Below, piece by piece: positions 63,621 through 64,000 of a DNA stretch of 64,000 bases; within the stretch, counting starts at the first letter, position 1, and each line of letters starts with the position of its first letter. Position numbers and translations under genes: made by a program. The DNA comes from CAZKNJ01 sp964554185 (GTDB lineage Bacteria; 4484-113): the NCBI GenBank assembly GCA_964554185.1, contig CAZKNJ010000005.1, positions 9,918-73,917 on the forward strand, given 5' to 3'. The notes beneath the pieces were generated by a model. The model did no database searches. It was not told the DNA's origin and saw only the letters and a program-made list of their open reading frames with translations.

Positions 63621-63830
63621 CTAGCCCAGATCACTTTCGTGAAGATCGGCCTGTTTCAGGAAGAACTTCAGCAGGCCGGTTCGCAATGGCTTATTACCGT
63701 GTACAGGTACTGATATTCGCACGCGTTTTCCTTCTCTGCAGTAGATGTGGTGGCTTCCATGTATGCGAAGTAGCTCCCAGCCGTTACGCTCAAGGACGCG
63801 GCTGAACGCCTTGCCGGAGACAGCTTTCAT
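63621..63830 (-). CDS. hicA: HicA-type toxin (mRNA interferase)
   Basis: 69 residues with the double-stranded RNA-binding-like HicA pattern: [22 protein letters not shown] with the catalytic His in GSHHIY, then [21 protein letters not shown]. HicA cleaves mRNA in its free form. The ATG overlaps the stop of the upstream hicB gene (GTATGA), the order hicB then hicA. Confidence 0.88.
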   Translation of the reverse strand: MKAVSGKAFSRVLERNGWELLRIHGSHHIYCREGKRVRISVPVHGNKPLRTGLLKFFLKQADLHESDLG

Positions 63831-64000
63831 ACGACAATCTCTAAAATCCGCGCGGCATCTGCTGACTCAGGCTCTTCAATGTCCACCGACAGGCAGCCTT
63901 CCACCGCTTCGTAAAGGTTGCGCAGAAGCTCCTCGAAAGTGTCGCCCTGAGTCGCGCAGCCCGGAATCGAAGGAACTTCGGCCCAGTAGCCGCCTTCTTC
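63827..64000 (-). CDS. hicB: HicB-type antitoxin, C-terminal part (5' end off window)
   Basis: 57 codons run from the right edge to TGA 63829-63827. Translation includes [20 protein letters not shown] and [15 protein letters not shown], the HicB fold that neutralises HicA. The start lies beyond the window. No C-terminal DNA-binding domain is seen before the stop, so it may be the short HicB form. Confidence 0.85.
   Translation of the reverse strand, partial: EEGGYWAEVPSIPGCATQGDTFEELLRNLYEAVEGCLSVDIEEPESADAARILEIVV

Overview
The window is about 62% GC, densely coded and from a diderm bacterium. It carries a TolC-type outer-membrane channel, a CusBA efflux pump, a phosphate-regulated porin and an MtrB-like beta-barrel. 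It also carries many Sec/lipobox lipoproteins with IPT/TIG, PKD, FnIII and dockerin-like modules, a System II (CcsBA/ResB) cytochrome c maturation pair and more than 70 c-heme attachment motifs. These point to a respiratory, probably anaerobic or facultative organism that moves electrons across its envelope. I cannot assign a phylum from the sequence; one run of 100 N shows it is a draft (probably metagenomic) scaffold. Several promoters have a TATAAT box so close to the start codon that the mRNA would be leaderless or nearly so.

Layout. 1-5271 (+): the end of an alanine dehydrogenase-like gene, an acetyl-CoA hydrolase/CoA-transferase, a deoxyhypusine-synthase-like protein, a FetAB-type ABC exporter and a stand-alone LON-domain protein. 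5268-13692 (-): PduO-type cobalamin adenosyltransferase, an IPT/dockerin lipoprotein, a subtilisin-like lipoprotein, purA and a SpoIID-domain protein. 13755-14922 (+): a tetraheme cytochrome and a lipoprotein. 15013-21051 (-): a papain-like lipoprotein interrupted by one in-frame TGA, and a second subtilisin-like lipoprotein; the two share a 728-bp identical 3' segment. 21372-22991 (-): lactate permease family. 23185-31507 (+): a phosphate regulon made of phoB-phoR, a four-site Pho box, a porin and pstSCAB-phoU.

31571-36977 (-): IPT lipoproteins, a transglutaminase-like protein, a PH-like membrane protein, an M56 metallopeptidase and a BlaI repressor. Divergent from blaI, 37077-43995 (+) holds a copper/silver-type efflux set: a TolC-like channel broken by the N gap, two NosL-like proteins, CusB and CusA. 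The blaI and tolC-like promoters face each other across about 100 bp, which suggests BlaI/M56 control of the pump.

44095-62104 is the most unusual part, an electron-transfer island. It has two large modular multiheme lipoproteins, ResB and CcsA, a decaheme MtrA/DmsE-like cytochrome with an MtrB-like barrel, and an operon of a 28-heme lipoprotein, a tetraheme cytochrome, a small membrane protein, a membrane-anchored heptaheme cytochrome and a cytochrome b fused to a tetraheme tail. A histidine kinase/response regulator pair sits immediately upstream of that operon. Together they can be read as quinol pool to inner-membrane cytochromes, periplasmic wire, porin-cytochrome conduit and surface cytochromes. 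The window ends with rsgA (+) and a HicA/HicB toxin-antitoxin pair (-), HicB running off the edge.
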